DNA of 64,000 nt from Streptomyces sp. S.PNR 29 (GTDB lineage: Bacteria > Actinomycetota > Actinomycetes > Streptomycetales > Streptomycetaceae), in NCBI RefSeq assembly GCF_030386795.1, contig NZ_JANUQM010000021.1:91816-155815 (forward strand). The letters run 5' to 3'. Position 1 is the stretch's first letter. Each line of letters opens with the position of its first letter. Positions 25,438-33,861 of the stretch are shown one piece after another. The notes beneath the pieces were generated by a model. The model was not told where the DNA came from and searched no databases. It saw nothing but the letters and a program-made list of their open reading frames with translations. The position numbers and the translations under genes were made by a program.

Positions 25438-25521
25438 CGTAGGCCCATACGATCTGCGGACCGGGGCAGCGGCCCCTGCGGCGCGCACCGGTGTCCCCCG
25501 TTCGCGGTAACGTGAGGACCG

Positions 25522-26559
25522 ATGAACGCCAACTCCGACGTGCAGCTCCCCGCCGTTTCCGTGATCATGCCTGTCCTCAACGAGGAACGGCATCTGCGGG
25601 GAGCCGTCCAAGCGATCCTCGCGCAGGAGTACGCCGGCGAGATGGAGGTCGTGATCGCCCTCGGTCCGTCCACGGACCGCACGGACGAGATCGCCGCCGA
25701 ACTCGTACGCGAAGACCCGCGCGTGCACACCGTGCCGAACCCCACCGGCCGTACGCCCGCCGCCCTCAACGCCGCGATCAAGGCCTCCCGCCATCCGATC
25801 GTCGTCCGCGTCGACGGGCACGGCATGCTGTCGCCGAACTACATAGCGACGGCCGTACGGCTGCTGGAGGAGACCGGCGCGCAGAACGTCGGCGGCATCA
25901 TGCACGCCGAGGGCGAGAACGACTGGGAGCACGCGGTCGCCGCCGCCATGACCTCGAAGATCGGCGTCGGCAACGCGGCCTTCCACACCGGCGGCCAGGC
26001 GGGTCCCGCGGAGACGGTGTACCTCGGTGTCTTCCGGCGCGAGGCGCTGGAGCAGCAGGGCGGCTACAACGAGGAGTTCATCCGCGCCCAGGACTGGGAG
26101 CTCAACTTCCGTATCCGTGAGGCCGGCGGACTGATCTGGTTCTCGCCGGAGCTGAGGGTGTCGTACCGGCCGCGGCCCTCGGTGAAGGCGCTGGCCAAGC
26201 AGTACAAGGACTACGGCCGCTGGCGGCATGTCGTCGCCCGCTACCACGAGGGCTCGATCAATCTGCGCTACCTCGCCCCGCCGACGGCGGTGTGCGCCAT
26301 CGCGGCCGGGACCGTGGTCGGCGCGGCCCTCACCCCGTGGGGCTTCGTCGTACCCGGCGGTTATCTCGCGGCGATCGTCCTCGGGTCCGTCCCTGCGGGC
26401 AGGGGGCTGCCGCTGAGGGCGCGGCTGCGGATCCCCGTGGCACTGGCGACCATGCACCTTTGCTGGGGCTGGGGTTTTCTGACCAGCCCGCGTTCGCTGG
26501 CCCGCAAGGTCATCGCGAGCCGGCGGCCCGCGGTCCGCGCGGACGCCGCCGCGGGGTGA
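25522..26559 (+). CDS. Family 2 glycosyltransferase, membrane-associated
   Basis: This 345-residue GT-A glycosyltransferase resembles ExoA-type enzymes. The N-terminus VSVIMPVLNEERHLRGAVQAILAQEY is the GT2 nucleotide-sugar fold, VRVDGHG supplies the DxD-like metal site, and AQDWELNFRIREAGG is the acceptor-site ED motif region (QDWE). Two or three hydrophobic segments near the C-terminus (residues 250-325) place it at the membrane, where it would extend a lipid-linked glycan. TAACGT lies eight bases before the ATG with GAGGA between, so either a leaderless or a short-leader mRNA is possible. It sits among LCP genes. Confidence 0.92.
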   Translation: MNANSDVQLPAVSVIMPVLNEERHLRGAVQAILAQEYAGEMEVVIALGPSTDRTDEIAAELVREDPRVHTVPNPTGRTPAALNAAIKASRHPIVVRVDGHGMLSPNYIATAVRLLEETGAQNVGGIMHAEGENDWEHAVAAAMTSKIGVGNAAFHTGGQAGPAETVYLGVFRREALEQQGGYNEEFIRAQDWELNFRIREAGGLIWFSPELRVSYRPRPSVKALAKQYKDYGRWRHVVARYHEGSINLRYLAPPTAVCAIAAGTVVGAALTPWGFVVPGGYLAAIVLGSVPAGRGLPLRARLRIPVALATMHLCWGWGFLTSPRSLARKVIASRRPAVRADAAAG

Positions 26560-26562
26560 GCG

Positions 26563-28173
26563 TCAGGACCAGGTGAACGCCGGGTTCACGTGCATGCAGG
26601 CCTTGTCGTCGGCGCCGTTGAGCGCCTCGGCCGACTCGGGGGTCCTGTTGTCCTCCTTGGGCGCCTTGTAGGCCTTGCCGGTACGCCAGTCGGCGCCCAC
26701 GACGAGGGTGACCCCGGAGACGTTCGTGGACCGCTCCACCGAACTCAGCGGGATCCCCAGGGCCTTGGCGACCGCCTGGGCGTCGCCTTCCAGTTCGGCG
26801 CTCGGGTAGCGGACGACCGTCCTGTCCTCGCTCAGGGACGTGCTGCGGTCGGCGACCGCCTGGGTGAAGCCCTTGTCCAGCAGGATCCCGGCCACGTCGC
26901 CCGCGCGCCCGCGGGCCGCGCCGAGGGCGTCGGTGCGGGTGCCGTTGACGACCTGGACCGCGATCTCGTCGTCGCCGGCCGCCGGGTCGTCCGAGGCCTT
27001 CTCCTCGGTCTTCTTCGCGTCCTTGCCGTCCAGCGCGATGTCCTCCCGCACCAGCCGGAACAGCTTTTCGGCGTCCTCGGTGGGTTCCACACGCGCTCCC
27101 ACGTACCGGTTCGGCATCGTGGTCATGGTGATGCGCTCCGGCTGCACCTCGCGCAGCTCGGTGCTGAGGTCGTAGAGCTTCTTCACGGTGTCGAGACCGG
27201 GGTCGACCGTGAGGGCCTCGGTGGCCTTCTCGACGAGTTTGCGCAGCTTGTTCGGGCTGCTCAGGGTGGCGTTCTCGCGCAGCTGACGGACCATGGAGTT
27301 CATGTACATGTGCTGCGCCTTGGCGCGGGCGAGGTCGCTGCCGTCCTCGAAGCCGTAGCGGGTGCGCAGCCACTGCAGGGCCTGCTCGCCCTTCACGGGG
27401 TGCGTGCCCTTCTTCAGCTTCAGCCCGGAGCCGTGGCCCTGGCTGTCGCGGGAGTGGATGTTGGCGTCCACGCACACCGGGACCCCGCCGATGGCGTCCG
27501 CCATGGACACCACGCCCGCGAAGTCGACCATCATGAAGTGGTCGATGTGGATGCCGGTGAGCTTTTCCCAGGTGGCCACCGTGCAGCCGGGACCGCCGTG
27601 GCCGAGGCTCTGGTTCGTCATCGTCCGCCCGTCGCTCGCCGGGTAGACCTTCCCGTCGTCCGGGTCGGTGCACTTCGGGATCCTGACGAGGGTGTCGCGC
27701 GGCATGCTGATGACCGACATGTTGGTCCGGTCGGCGGACAGGTGCAGCAGCATCTGGACGTCCGCCAGCGGTGTGGAGCCGAAGGTCTCGCGGGCGCCGC
27801 CGAGTTTCTGGTTCTCCTTGGTGTTCCGCGCGTCCGAGCCGATGAGCAGGATGTTCAGCGGGGTCTGGCCCGCGGCGTTGGGCGTCGGTTCGGCGACCTT
27901 GCTGTCGCCCAGGTTCAGCTCTTCCTGCTTGATGTTGTCGTTCAGGTGGCGGTAGTAGAGGTATCCGGCGCCGGCCGTGCCGAGTATGAGGACGGCGAGG
28001 GTGGCCGCGGACCATCGGAGCGCACGGCGTCCCCGCCGCGGCCCGCGTATGCCGTGCCGGGCGTCGCTCTCGGCCTCCCCGTCGGGGTCGCCCGGGCCGT
28101 CGTCCTGGTCGAGGTCATGACTGTGCCGTACGCGCTGAAGCGTCCCGTCCGCCCGCACACCGTTCTGCGTCAC
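26563..28173 (-). CDS. LCP family ligase, duplicated unit copy 2, second gene
   Basis: This 536-residue type II membrane protein has a charged cytoplasmic tail (1-50), a transmembrane helix (ATLAVLILGTAGAGYLYY), and an LCP domain with PLNILLIGSDARN, DVQMLLHL, SMPRDTLVRIP and HIDHFMMVDFAG. A C-terminal LytR_C-type domain begins at EIAVQVVNGTRTDALG and ends with VVVGADWRTG-like text and a lone terminal Cys region. It is the close paralogue of the 549-residue protein at 30158-31807 (opening MTQ..V..DGTLQRVRH in both). It lies 100 bp behind its type-1 partner, separated by paired palindromes. Confidence 0.93.
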   Translation of the reverse strand: MTQNGVRADGTLQRVRHSHDLDQDDGPGDPDGEAESDARHGIRGPRRGRRALRWSAATLAVLILGTAGAGYLYYRHLNDNIKQEELNLGDSKVAEPTPNAAGQTPLNILLIGSDARNTKENQKLGGARETFGSTPLADVQMLLHLSADRTNMSVISMPRDTLVRIPKCTDPDDGKVYPASDGRTMTNQSLGHGGPGCTVATWEKLTGIHIDHFMMVDFAGVVSMADAIGGVPVCVDANIHSRDSQGHGSGLKLKKGTHPVKGEQALQWLRTRYGFEDGSDLARAKAQHMYMNSMVRQLRENATLSSPNKLRKLVEKATEALTVDPGLDTVKKLYDLSTELREVQPERITMTTMPNRYVGARVEPTEDAEKLFRLVREDIALDGKDAKKTEEKASDDPAAGDDEIAVQVVNGTRTDALGAARGRAGDVAGILLDKGFTQAVADRSTSLSEDRTVVRYPSAELEGDAQAVAKALGIPLSSVERSTNVSGVTLVVGADWRTGKAYKAPKEDNRTPESAEALNGADDKACMHVNPAFTWS

Positions 28174-28203
28174 TTCCCCGCCCTCCCCGCCCTCTCGCCC
28201 TGG

Positions 28204-28247
28204 AACAGGCCTGTCGCTCGCCCTGTTAGACGCACGACAGGCCTGTC
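28204..28247. terminator. Paired palindromes between LCP genes, copy 2
   Basis: AACAGGCCTGTC (28204-28215) and GACAGGCCTGTC (28236-28247) are each palindromic and can pair with each other around a 20-nt loop, giving an 11-bp stem. The equivalent place in copy 1 has GACGGGCCCGTC twice: a G-C pair there is A-T here, so pairing is preserved. Confidence 0.65.
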
Positions 28248-28273
28248 AGTTGCACTACGGGTTCATTACGGGT

Positions 28274-29992
28274 TCAGCCGGCGCACTGGACCTTGTCCGC
28301 GGTGGACTTGTCGATGTCCGGCGTCTTCGCCGAGGAGCCGTCGAGTTTCACCCCGGCGCCCTTGAAGTCCTCGCCCAGAGTGAGCGTCATCGTGGGCAGT
28401 CCCTGCGAGTTGGTCACGCTCTCGCCGGGCTTCATCGCGGAGCCGGACAGACCCAGGATGTCGGCGAGCCGGCGTGCCTGGTCGGCCTGGTCGGGGGCGT
28501 ACTCCAGCGTCGTCCTGTTCAGCGTCCTGGGCGCGTTGCCGGCGTTCTCGGACTTGGTCACGCCCTCGTCGTTCTGCAGCCAGTACAGGGTCTCCTGTGC
28601 GCTGCCGGGCGGGGCGCCGCCGTTGAGGATGCGCACGCGCACCTCGGAGGCCGGGGCCTTGGTGCCTTTCAGACGGGCGGCGACGGCAGCCGCTTCCTTC
28701 TTCTTCTGCTGCTTGACCTCGGTGAACGAGATGTCGTTCTTGATCATGTCGAAGACCTGGGGAGCCGCCGACTCGTCGAGGACGACCGTCGCCTTGACCG
28801 TCTCGGCGGGGTTGTCGACGACCGGGACCGTGGTGAACGTGATGTTCTTCGTCGGCACCTTCTTCAGCTCCAGGGCGATGTCCTTGAGCGTGCCGACCTT
28901 GCCGATGGCCTTGTCCACGGTCAGCGCCTCGGTGGCGGCCTCGGCCAGCTTCAGCAGCTTCGTCGGGCTGGTGAGGGTGTCGCTGGAGGACATCTTGCGC
29001 ATCAGCGAGCCCAGGAACTGCTGCTGCACCTTGATGCGGTCCAGGTCACCGCTGTTGCCGAAGCTCTTGCGGGTGCGGAGGAAGGCGAGCGCCTGCTCGC
29101 CCTCGACCGTCGACTCGCCGGCGGGCAGCTTGAGCTTGGACTGCTTGTCGTCGACGGCCTTCTCCACGCACACCTCGACGCCCTCCACCGCCGTCGTCAG
29201 GGTCTTGACCGCGTTGAAGTCGGCCATCATGAAGTGGTCGGGCGCGATGCCGGTGGCTTCCTTCACCGTGCGCATGGTGCAGCCCGCGTCCCGGCCGTTC
29301 TCGCCGAGGCTCCGGTTGAAGCGCACGCCCTGCAGCCCCGGTACGACCTTCTGAGAGCCGTCCTCCAGCGTCGTCGGGCAGTCGGGGATGTCCACGATCA
29401 GGTCCCGGGGGATGCTGAGCGCGGTCGCGTTCGAGCGGTCCTCGGCGACGTGCAGCAGGATCGTGGTGTCGGCGTGCCCGGAGCTGCCCTTGTCGCCGTA
29501 GCCCTCGTTGCCCGCGCCGGTGCGTTTGTCGGTGCCGATGATCAGGATGTTGAAGGCCTCGTCCTTGCGGAAGCTGCTCTGGCCCGCGCTGCCGACGTCC
29601 GTCGTCTTGACGTTGCCCTCAAGGTGCTTGAGATAGAAGTAGCCGGCCGTGCCGGTGGCGACCAGGACGAACGCCATGGTGCCGCCGGTCCACAGCACGA
29701 CCTTCTTCGCCCTCGACTTCTGCTTCGCCGGCCGGCGGCCGCGCCGCCCCGGCAGCGGCTCCTCGGCGGCGGGACGGCGCCGGCGCTGAGGCGGGACCTC
29801 GCGGCCGGGGGCTGCCGTACGGCCCCGCCCCGCGCCGCCCGCCCGGGGGGCGGGCGGTGTGCGGGGTCCGGGAACGGACGACTGCGGTGCGGAAGAGGAC
29901 AGCCGCAGCTCGTATTCACCGGTGTTCGGATTGATCACCCACTGGTCTGCGGGGTCGACGTTGTCCGCCCGCCCACGGCCTTGCGCGTCCAC
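28274..29992 (-). CDS. LCP family ligase, duplicated unit copy 2, first gene
   Basis: This 572-residue protein has a cytoplasmic region of about 90 residues beginning VDAQGRGRADN and containing DPADQW.INPNTGEYEL, then a basic stretch, a transmembrane helix (VVLWTGGTMAFVLVATGTAGYFY), the LCP domain (FNILIIGTDKRTG, HADTTILLHV, SIPRDLIVDIPDCP) and a C-terminal LytR_C-type domain (VRVRILNGGAPPGSAQETL). The GTG at 29992 was chosen because the paralogue has the same GGAGGAT-spacer-GTG arrangement, while a one-base indel between the copies puts any earlier start out of frame in one of them. Confidence 0.93.
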   Translation of the reverse strand: MDAQGRGRADNVDPADQWVINPNTGEYELRLSSSAPQSSVPGPRTPPAPRAGGAGRGRTAAPGREVPPQRRRRPAAEEPLPGRRGRRPAKQKSRAKKVVLWTGGTMAFVLVATGTAGYFYLKHLEGNVKTTDVGSAGQSSFRKDEAFNILIIGTDKRTGAGNEGYGDKGSSGHADTTILLHVAEDRSNATALSIPRDLIVDIPDCPTTLEDGSQKVVPGLQGVRFNRSLGENGRDAGCTMRTVKEATGIAPDHFMMADFNAVKTLTTAVEGVEVCVEKAVDDKQSKLKLPAGESTVEGEQALAFLRTRKSFGNSGDLDRIKVQQQFLGSLMRKMSSSDTLTSPTKLLKLAEAATEALTVDKAIGKVGTLKDIALELKKVPTKNITFTTVPVVDNPAETVKATVVLDESAAPQVFDMIKNDISFTEVKQQKKKEAAAVAARLKGTKAPASEVRVRILNGGAPPGSAQETLYWLQNDEGVTKSENAGNAPRTLNRTTLEYAPDQADQARRLADILGLSGSAMKPGESVTNSQGLPTMTLTLGEDFKGAGVKLDGSSAKTPDIDKSTADKVQCAG

Positions 29993-30097
29993 GATTGTCC
30001 GAATCCTCCGTCGGGGCCACGCGGCGCCAGGGCGGGCCGCGGTGTGGGGCACTGGATCGTTCACAATATCCGCCCAGTTGAGCGTCGAGTGGCGCCA

Positions 30098-30130
30098 GTG
30101 ACAAATTGGCCGTCCCTACAACCGGGCAAT
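30098..30130 (-). promoter_or_regulatory. Conserved promoter element of duplicated LCP unit, copy 2
   Basis: A 33-bp block here matches 33785-33817 at 28 of 33 positions, although the surrounding intergenic DNA has diverged. On the minus strand it reads TTGCCC at one end and AATTTGTCAC at the other, plausibly a promoter with overlapping regulator site. Confidence 0.5.
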
Positions 30131-30157
30131 ACGTCCCAATTCCATGAACGGAACGGA

Positions 30158-31807
30158 CTACCAGCGGTAGGGCGCGTAGACGTTCATGCACTTGCCGGTG
30201 TCCGAGCCGTTGAGGGCGTCGGCGTTGCCCGGCAGATCCCCCGCCTTCGGCGCCGACTGCTTCGGATAGGCCGTGCCCGTACGCCAGTCGGCGCCCACGA
30301 CGACCGTGACGCCGGAGACGTCGGTCGACCGCTTCACCGAACCCGCCGGGATGCCGAGGGCCTTGGCGACCGCCTGGGCGTCGCCCTCCAGCTCGGCGCT
30401 CGGGTAGCGCACCACGGTCCGGTCCACGGCGAGCGGCGCCGAGGTGTCCTTCGTCGCCTTCGTGAAGCCCTTCGCCACGAGCGCCTGCGCGATCACGCCC
30501 GCGCGGCCGCCGACCGGGGCGAGCGTGGAGGTCTGGGTGGCGTTCTGCACCAGGACGCCGATCTCGTCGTCCGCCGCGGCGGGGTCGGCGGAGGTCTTCT
30601 CCTCGCCGCTGGTCTTCTTCTTCGCGCCCGAGTCGTCGTCCTTGCCGTTGTCGTCGAAGGGCACGTCGTCGCGGAGCATCTCCCACACCTTCTCGGCACG
30701 GGCGCCGTCCGCGACCAGGTGGTTGCGGTCCTGCGGGTCCTCGACGGTGGGCAGCGTCGTCATGGTGATGCGGTCCGTCGGCACCGTCTTGAGCTGCATG
30801 CCCAGGTGGTACAGCTTCTTGACCGTGCCGATCTCCTCCGACACCTTCAGCGACTTCGTGGCCGCCTCGGCCAGGTCCGTCAGCCGGCCGCTGTCGGTGA
30901 AGACGTTCTGCTGCCTGAGCGTGCGGATCATCGAGTTCATGTACATGTGCTGGGCCCTGGCCCGCAGCAGGTCACTGCCCCAGGCGTGGCGGGTGCGCAG
31001 CCACTGCAGCGCCTGCTCGCCCTCGACCTTCCGCGTGCCGGCCTTCATCTTCAGGCCGGAGCCGCCGGGCACACCGGGCAGCGGGCGGTCCCACACGTTC
31101 TGGTTCACGCAGACCTCGACACCGCCGATGGCGTCCGCCATCCGCACCACGCCCGCGAAGTCGATCGTCATCCAGTGGTCGATGTAGATCCCGGTGAGGT
31201 TCTCCCAGGTGGCGAGGGTGCAGCCGGCGCCGCCACGGGCCAGCGAGGCGTTGATGATGTCGTTGGTCGCCGGGTACCTCCTGTCCGTCGCCGGATCGGT
31301 GCACTCGGGGATGTCGACCCGGGTGTCGCGCGGGATGCTCACCACCGCGGCGCTCTTGCGGTCCGCTGCCAGGTGGATGAGCATCTGCACGTCGCCCCGC
31401 GGAGGGGTTCCGCGCGAGTCCCTGCTGCCGCCCAGCTTCACGTTCTCGTCGGAGTTACGGCTGTCCGACCCGATGAGCAGGATGTTCAGGGGCGTCTGCC
31501 CCGCGGCGTTCGGCTCCGCCTTCTTCGCCTTGGAGTCGCCGCTGCTGCGCTGGCCCTTCTGGATGTTGCCGTTCAGGTGCTGGTAGTAGAGGTATCCGGC
31601 GCCGGCCGTGCCGAGTATCAGCACGGCGACGGTCGTCGCGGACCACCGGAGCACCCGGTGCTTGCGTCTCGGACGCCGCCCGCGTCTGCCGCCCCCTCTG
31701 CCCCCGCCGTCCCCCTCCTGAGCGCCCCCCTCGCCCTGGTGGCCCGCACCATGACGGTGCCGGACGCGCTGAAGCGTCCCGTCCCCCTGCACACTGCTCT
31801 GCGTCAT
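30158..31807 (-). CDS. LCP family ligase, duplicated unit copy 1, second gene
   Basis: This 549-residue paralogue of the 536-residue protein has a very basic Gly/Arg-rich cytoplasmic tail, a helix (TTVAVLILGTAGAGYLYY), and an LCP domain with PLNILLIGSDSRN, DVQMLIHL, SIPRDTRVDIPECT and YIDHWMTIDFAG. An Asp/Lys-rich linker precedes the LytR_C-type domain (EIGVLVQNATQTSTLA). Both paralogues end with a C-terminal segment containing AEALNG/ADALNG and a cysteine (KACMHV/KCMNVY), a conserved terminal feature I cannot name. It follows its type-1 partner by 78 bp. Confidence 0.93.
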   Translation of the reverse strand: MTQSSVQGDGTLQRVRHRHGAGHQGEGGAQEGDGGGRGGGRRGRRPRRKHRVLRWSATTVAVLILGTAGAGYLYYQHLNGNIQKGQRSSGDSKAKKAEPNAAGQTPLNILLIGSDSRNSDENVKLGGSRDSRGTPPRGDVQMLIHLAADRKSAAVVSIPRDTRVDIPECTDPATDRRYPATNDIINASLARGGAGCTLATWENLTGIYIDHWMTIDFAGVVRMADAIGGVEVCVNQNVWDRPLPGVPGGSGLKMKAGTRKVEGEQALQWLRTRHAWGSDLLRARAQHMYMNSMIRTLRQQNVFTDSGRLTDLAEAATKSLKVSEEIGTVKKLYHLGMQLKTVPTDRITMTTLPTVEDPQDRNHLVADGARAEKVWEMLRDDVPFDDNGKDDDSGAKKKTSGEEKTSADPAAADDEIGVLVQNATQTSTLAPVGGRAGVIAQALVAKGFTKATKDTSAPLAVDRTVVRYPSAELEGDAQAVAKALGIPAGSVKRSTDVSGVTVVVGADWRTGTAYPKQSAPKAGDLPGNADALNGSDTGKCMNVYAPYRW

Positions 31808-31838
31808 GTCCCCTGCTTCTCCCCACCCTCACGCCATC

Positions 31839-31882
31839 GACGGGCCCGTCCTACGCCCAGGAAGACGTACGACGGGCCCGTC
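31839..31882. terminator. Paired palindromes between LCP genes, copy 1
   Basis: GACGGGCCCGTC occurs at 31839-31850 and 31871-31882. Each is a perfect 12-base palindrome and the two can form one 12-bp stem with a 20-nt loop, the same geometry as in copy 2. Confidence 0.65.
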
Positions 31883-31885
31883 AGG

Positions 31886-33634
31886 TCACTTGGCGCACTC
31901 GACCTTGTCGGCCGTCGACTTCTGAACCCCCTCCGGTGCCTTACCGGAAGAGCCGTTGAGTTTCACTCCGGCGCCCTTGAAGTCCTCGCCCAGGGTCAGC
32001 GTCATCGTGGGCAGACCCTGCGAGTTGGTCACGCTCTCGCCGGGCTTCATCGCGGAGCCGGACAGACCCAGGATGTCGGCGAGCCGGCGTGCCTGGTCGG
32101 CCTGGTCGGGGGCGTACTCCAGCGTCGTCCTGCTCAGCGTCCTGGGCGCGTTGCCGCCGTTCTCGGACTTGGTCACGCCCTCGTCGTTCTGCAGCCACGT
32201 GAGAGTTTCCTGTGCGCTGCCGGCCGGAGCACCGCCGTTGAGGATCCGCACCCGTACCTCGGAGGCCGCGGCCTTGGTGCCCTTCAGACGGGCGGCGACG
32301 GCGGCAGCCTCCTGTTTCTTCTTCTGCTTGACCTCGGTGAACGAGATGTCGTTCTTGATCATGTCGAAGACCTCGGGAGCCGTCGACTCGTTGAGGACGA
32401 CCGTCGCCTTGACCTTCTCCGCCGGGTTGTCGATCACCGGAACCGTCGTGAACGTCAGGTTCTTGGTGTCGAGCTTGCCCAGCTCCATCCCGAGGTCCTT
32501 CAGCTTGCCGATGCTGTCCAGCTGGGAGTCGACGGTCAGCGCCTTGGTGCCCGCCTCGGCCAGCTTCAGCATCTTCGACGGGCTGGAGAGCGTGTCGTTC
32601 GACTTCAGCTTGCGCATCAGCGCGCTCAGGAACTGCTGCTGCAGCGAGATCCGGCTCAGGTCGCCGCCGAAACCGACGGCGTGCCGGGTGCGGACGAACG
32701 CCAGCGCCGTCTCGCCCGAGATGTGCTGCGTGCCCTTCTTCAGGTCCAGGTGCGAGTCCGGGTCCTTGATGTCCTTGGCGAGACAGACGTCGACCCCGCC
32801 GACCGCCGAGGTCAGCGTCTTGACCGCGTTGAAGTCGGCCACCATGAAGTTGTCGGGCTTGACCCCGGTCAGCTCCGTCACGGTCCGCATGGTGCAGCTG
32901 GGCGTACGGCCGTCCTGGCCGAGGCTCGTGTTGAAGCGGACGTCCTGCGTTCCCGGGATGACCTTCTGGCTGCCGTCCTCCTGCGTCGTCGGGCAGTCGG
33001 GGACGTCCACGATCAGGTCGCGCGGGATGCTGAGCGCGGTCGCGTTCGTACGGTCCTTCGAGACGTGCAGCAGGATCGTGGTGTCGGCGTGCCCGACGCT
33101 GCCGGAGTCGCCGTACCCCTCGTTGCCCTTGCCGGTGCGCTTGTCCGTGCCGATCAACAGTATGTTGATCGCCTTGTCCTTCTGGAAGCCACCGGTGCTC
33201 GCGCCGTCGTCGGCGACGGAGGTGATGTTGTCGTTGAGGTGCTCGATGTAGAGGTATGCGGCGCCCGCTCCGGCGACCAGGACGAACGCCATCACCCCGC
33301 CGGTCCACAGCAGGACCTTCTTGGTCTTCGCCTTCTTCGCCGGCCGGCGACCGCGCCGCCCGGGCAGCGGCTCGGGAGGCGCGCCGCGCCGCCTGCGCGG
33401 CGGCGGGACCTCACGGCCGGGCATGTCACGGCCGGGCGTGTCCCGGCCCGGGGCCGCGGTCCGGTTGTGCACCGGGCCGCGTCCCTCGGGGGCGGGCGGT
33501 CTGCGCGGACTGGGGACGGCCGACTGCGGTGCGGAAGGGCTCAGTCGCAGTTCGTATTCGCCGGTGTTCGGATTGAGTACCCACTGGTCTGCGGGGTCGA
33601 TGTTGTCCGCCCGCCCACGGCCTTGCGCGTCCAC
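31886..33634 (-). CDS. LCP family ligase, duplicated unit copy 1, first gene
   Basis: This 582-residue paralogue of the 572-residue protein has the same layout: VDAQGRGRADN, DPADQWVLNPNTGEYEL, basic region with a PGRDTPGRDMPGREVP repeat, helix, LCP domain (INILLIGTDKRTGKGNEGYG, SIPRDLIVDVPDCP) and LytR_C-type domain. The last 230 residues are nearly identical between the two, and a 117-bp stretch of DNA is fully identical (32016-32132 versus 28401-28517), pointing to gene conversion. The GTG at 33634 has GGAGGAT upstream. It should be the first gene of a four-gene LCP transcription unit or of two successive ones. Confidence 0.93.
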   Translation of the reverse strand: MDAQGRGRADNIDPADQWVLNPNTGEYELRLSPSAPQSAVPSPRRPPAPEGRGPVHNRTAAPGRDTPGRDMPGREVPPPRRRRGAPPEPLPGRRGRRPAKKAKTKKVLLWTGGVMAFVLVAGAGAAYLYIEHLNDNITSVADDGASTGGFQKDKAINILLIGTDKRTGKGNEGYGDSGSVGHADTTILLHVSKDRTNATALSIPRDLIVDVPDCPTTQEDGSQKVIPGTQDVRFNTSLGQDGRTPSCTMRTVTELTGVKPDNFMVADFNAVKTLTSAVGGVDVCLAKDIKDPDSHLDLKKGTQHISGETALAFVRTRHAVGFGGDLSRISLQQQFLSALMRKLKSNDTLSSPSKMLKLAEAGTKALTVDSQLDSIGKLKDLGMELGKLDTKNLTFTTVPVIDNPAEKVKATVVLNESTAPEVFDMIKNDISFTEVKQKKKQEAAAVAARLKGTKAAASEVRVRILNGGAPAGSAQETLTWLQNDEGVTKSENGGNAPRTLSRTTLEYAPDQADQARRLADILGLSGSAMKPGESVTNSQGLPTMTLTLGEDFKGAGVKLNGSSGKAPEGVQKSTADKVECAK

Positions 33635-33784
33635 GGTTGTCCGATCCTCCGTCGGGGCCACGCGGCGCCTTCCCCCTCCAAGGCGCTCGGGTCTCGGTCA
33701 CAGTGCGCGACCCAGGACAGACCTCACGGTCGGGCACACCGGATCGCTCACACTAACCGCCCACTTCATCGTCCAGCAGCGTCG

Positions 33785-33817
33785 GTGACAAATTCCACGT
33801 CCATACAACTGGGCAAT
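33785..33817 (-). promoter_or_regulatory. Conserved promoter element of duplicated LCP unit, copy 1
   Basis: This 33-bp block matches 30098-30130 at 28 of 33 positions. It lies about 150 bp before the GTG start; in copy 2 the distance is about 105 bp, so the leader lengths differ while the element is kept. Confidence 0.5.
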
Positions 33818-33861
33818 TCGCCCATTTCCATGGGCAAAAGTACGCTGCCTTGGCGGGTCCT

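Noticed and set aside
33635..33661. Longer N-terminus (beginning APTEDR) for the 582-residue LCP protein
   Set aside because: In the paralogue a one-base difference shifts this segment out of frame, whereas the GTG with GGAGGAT upstream is kept in both.
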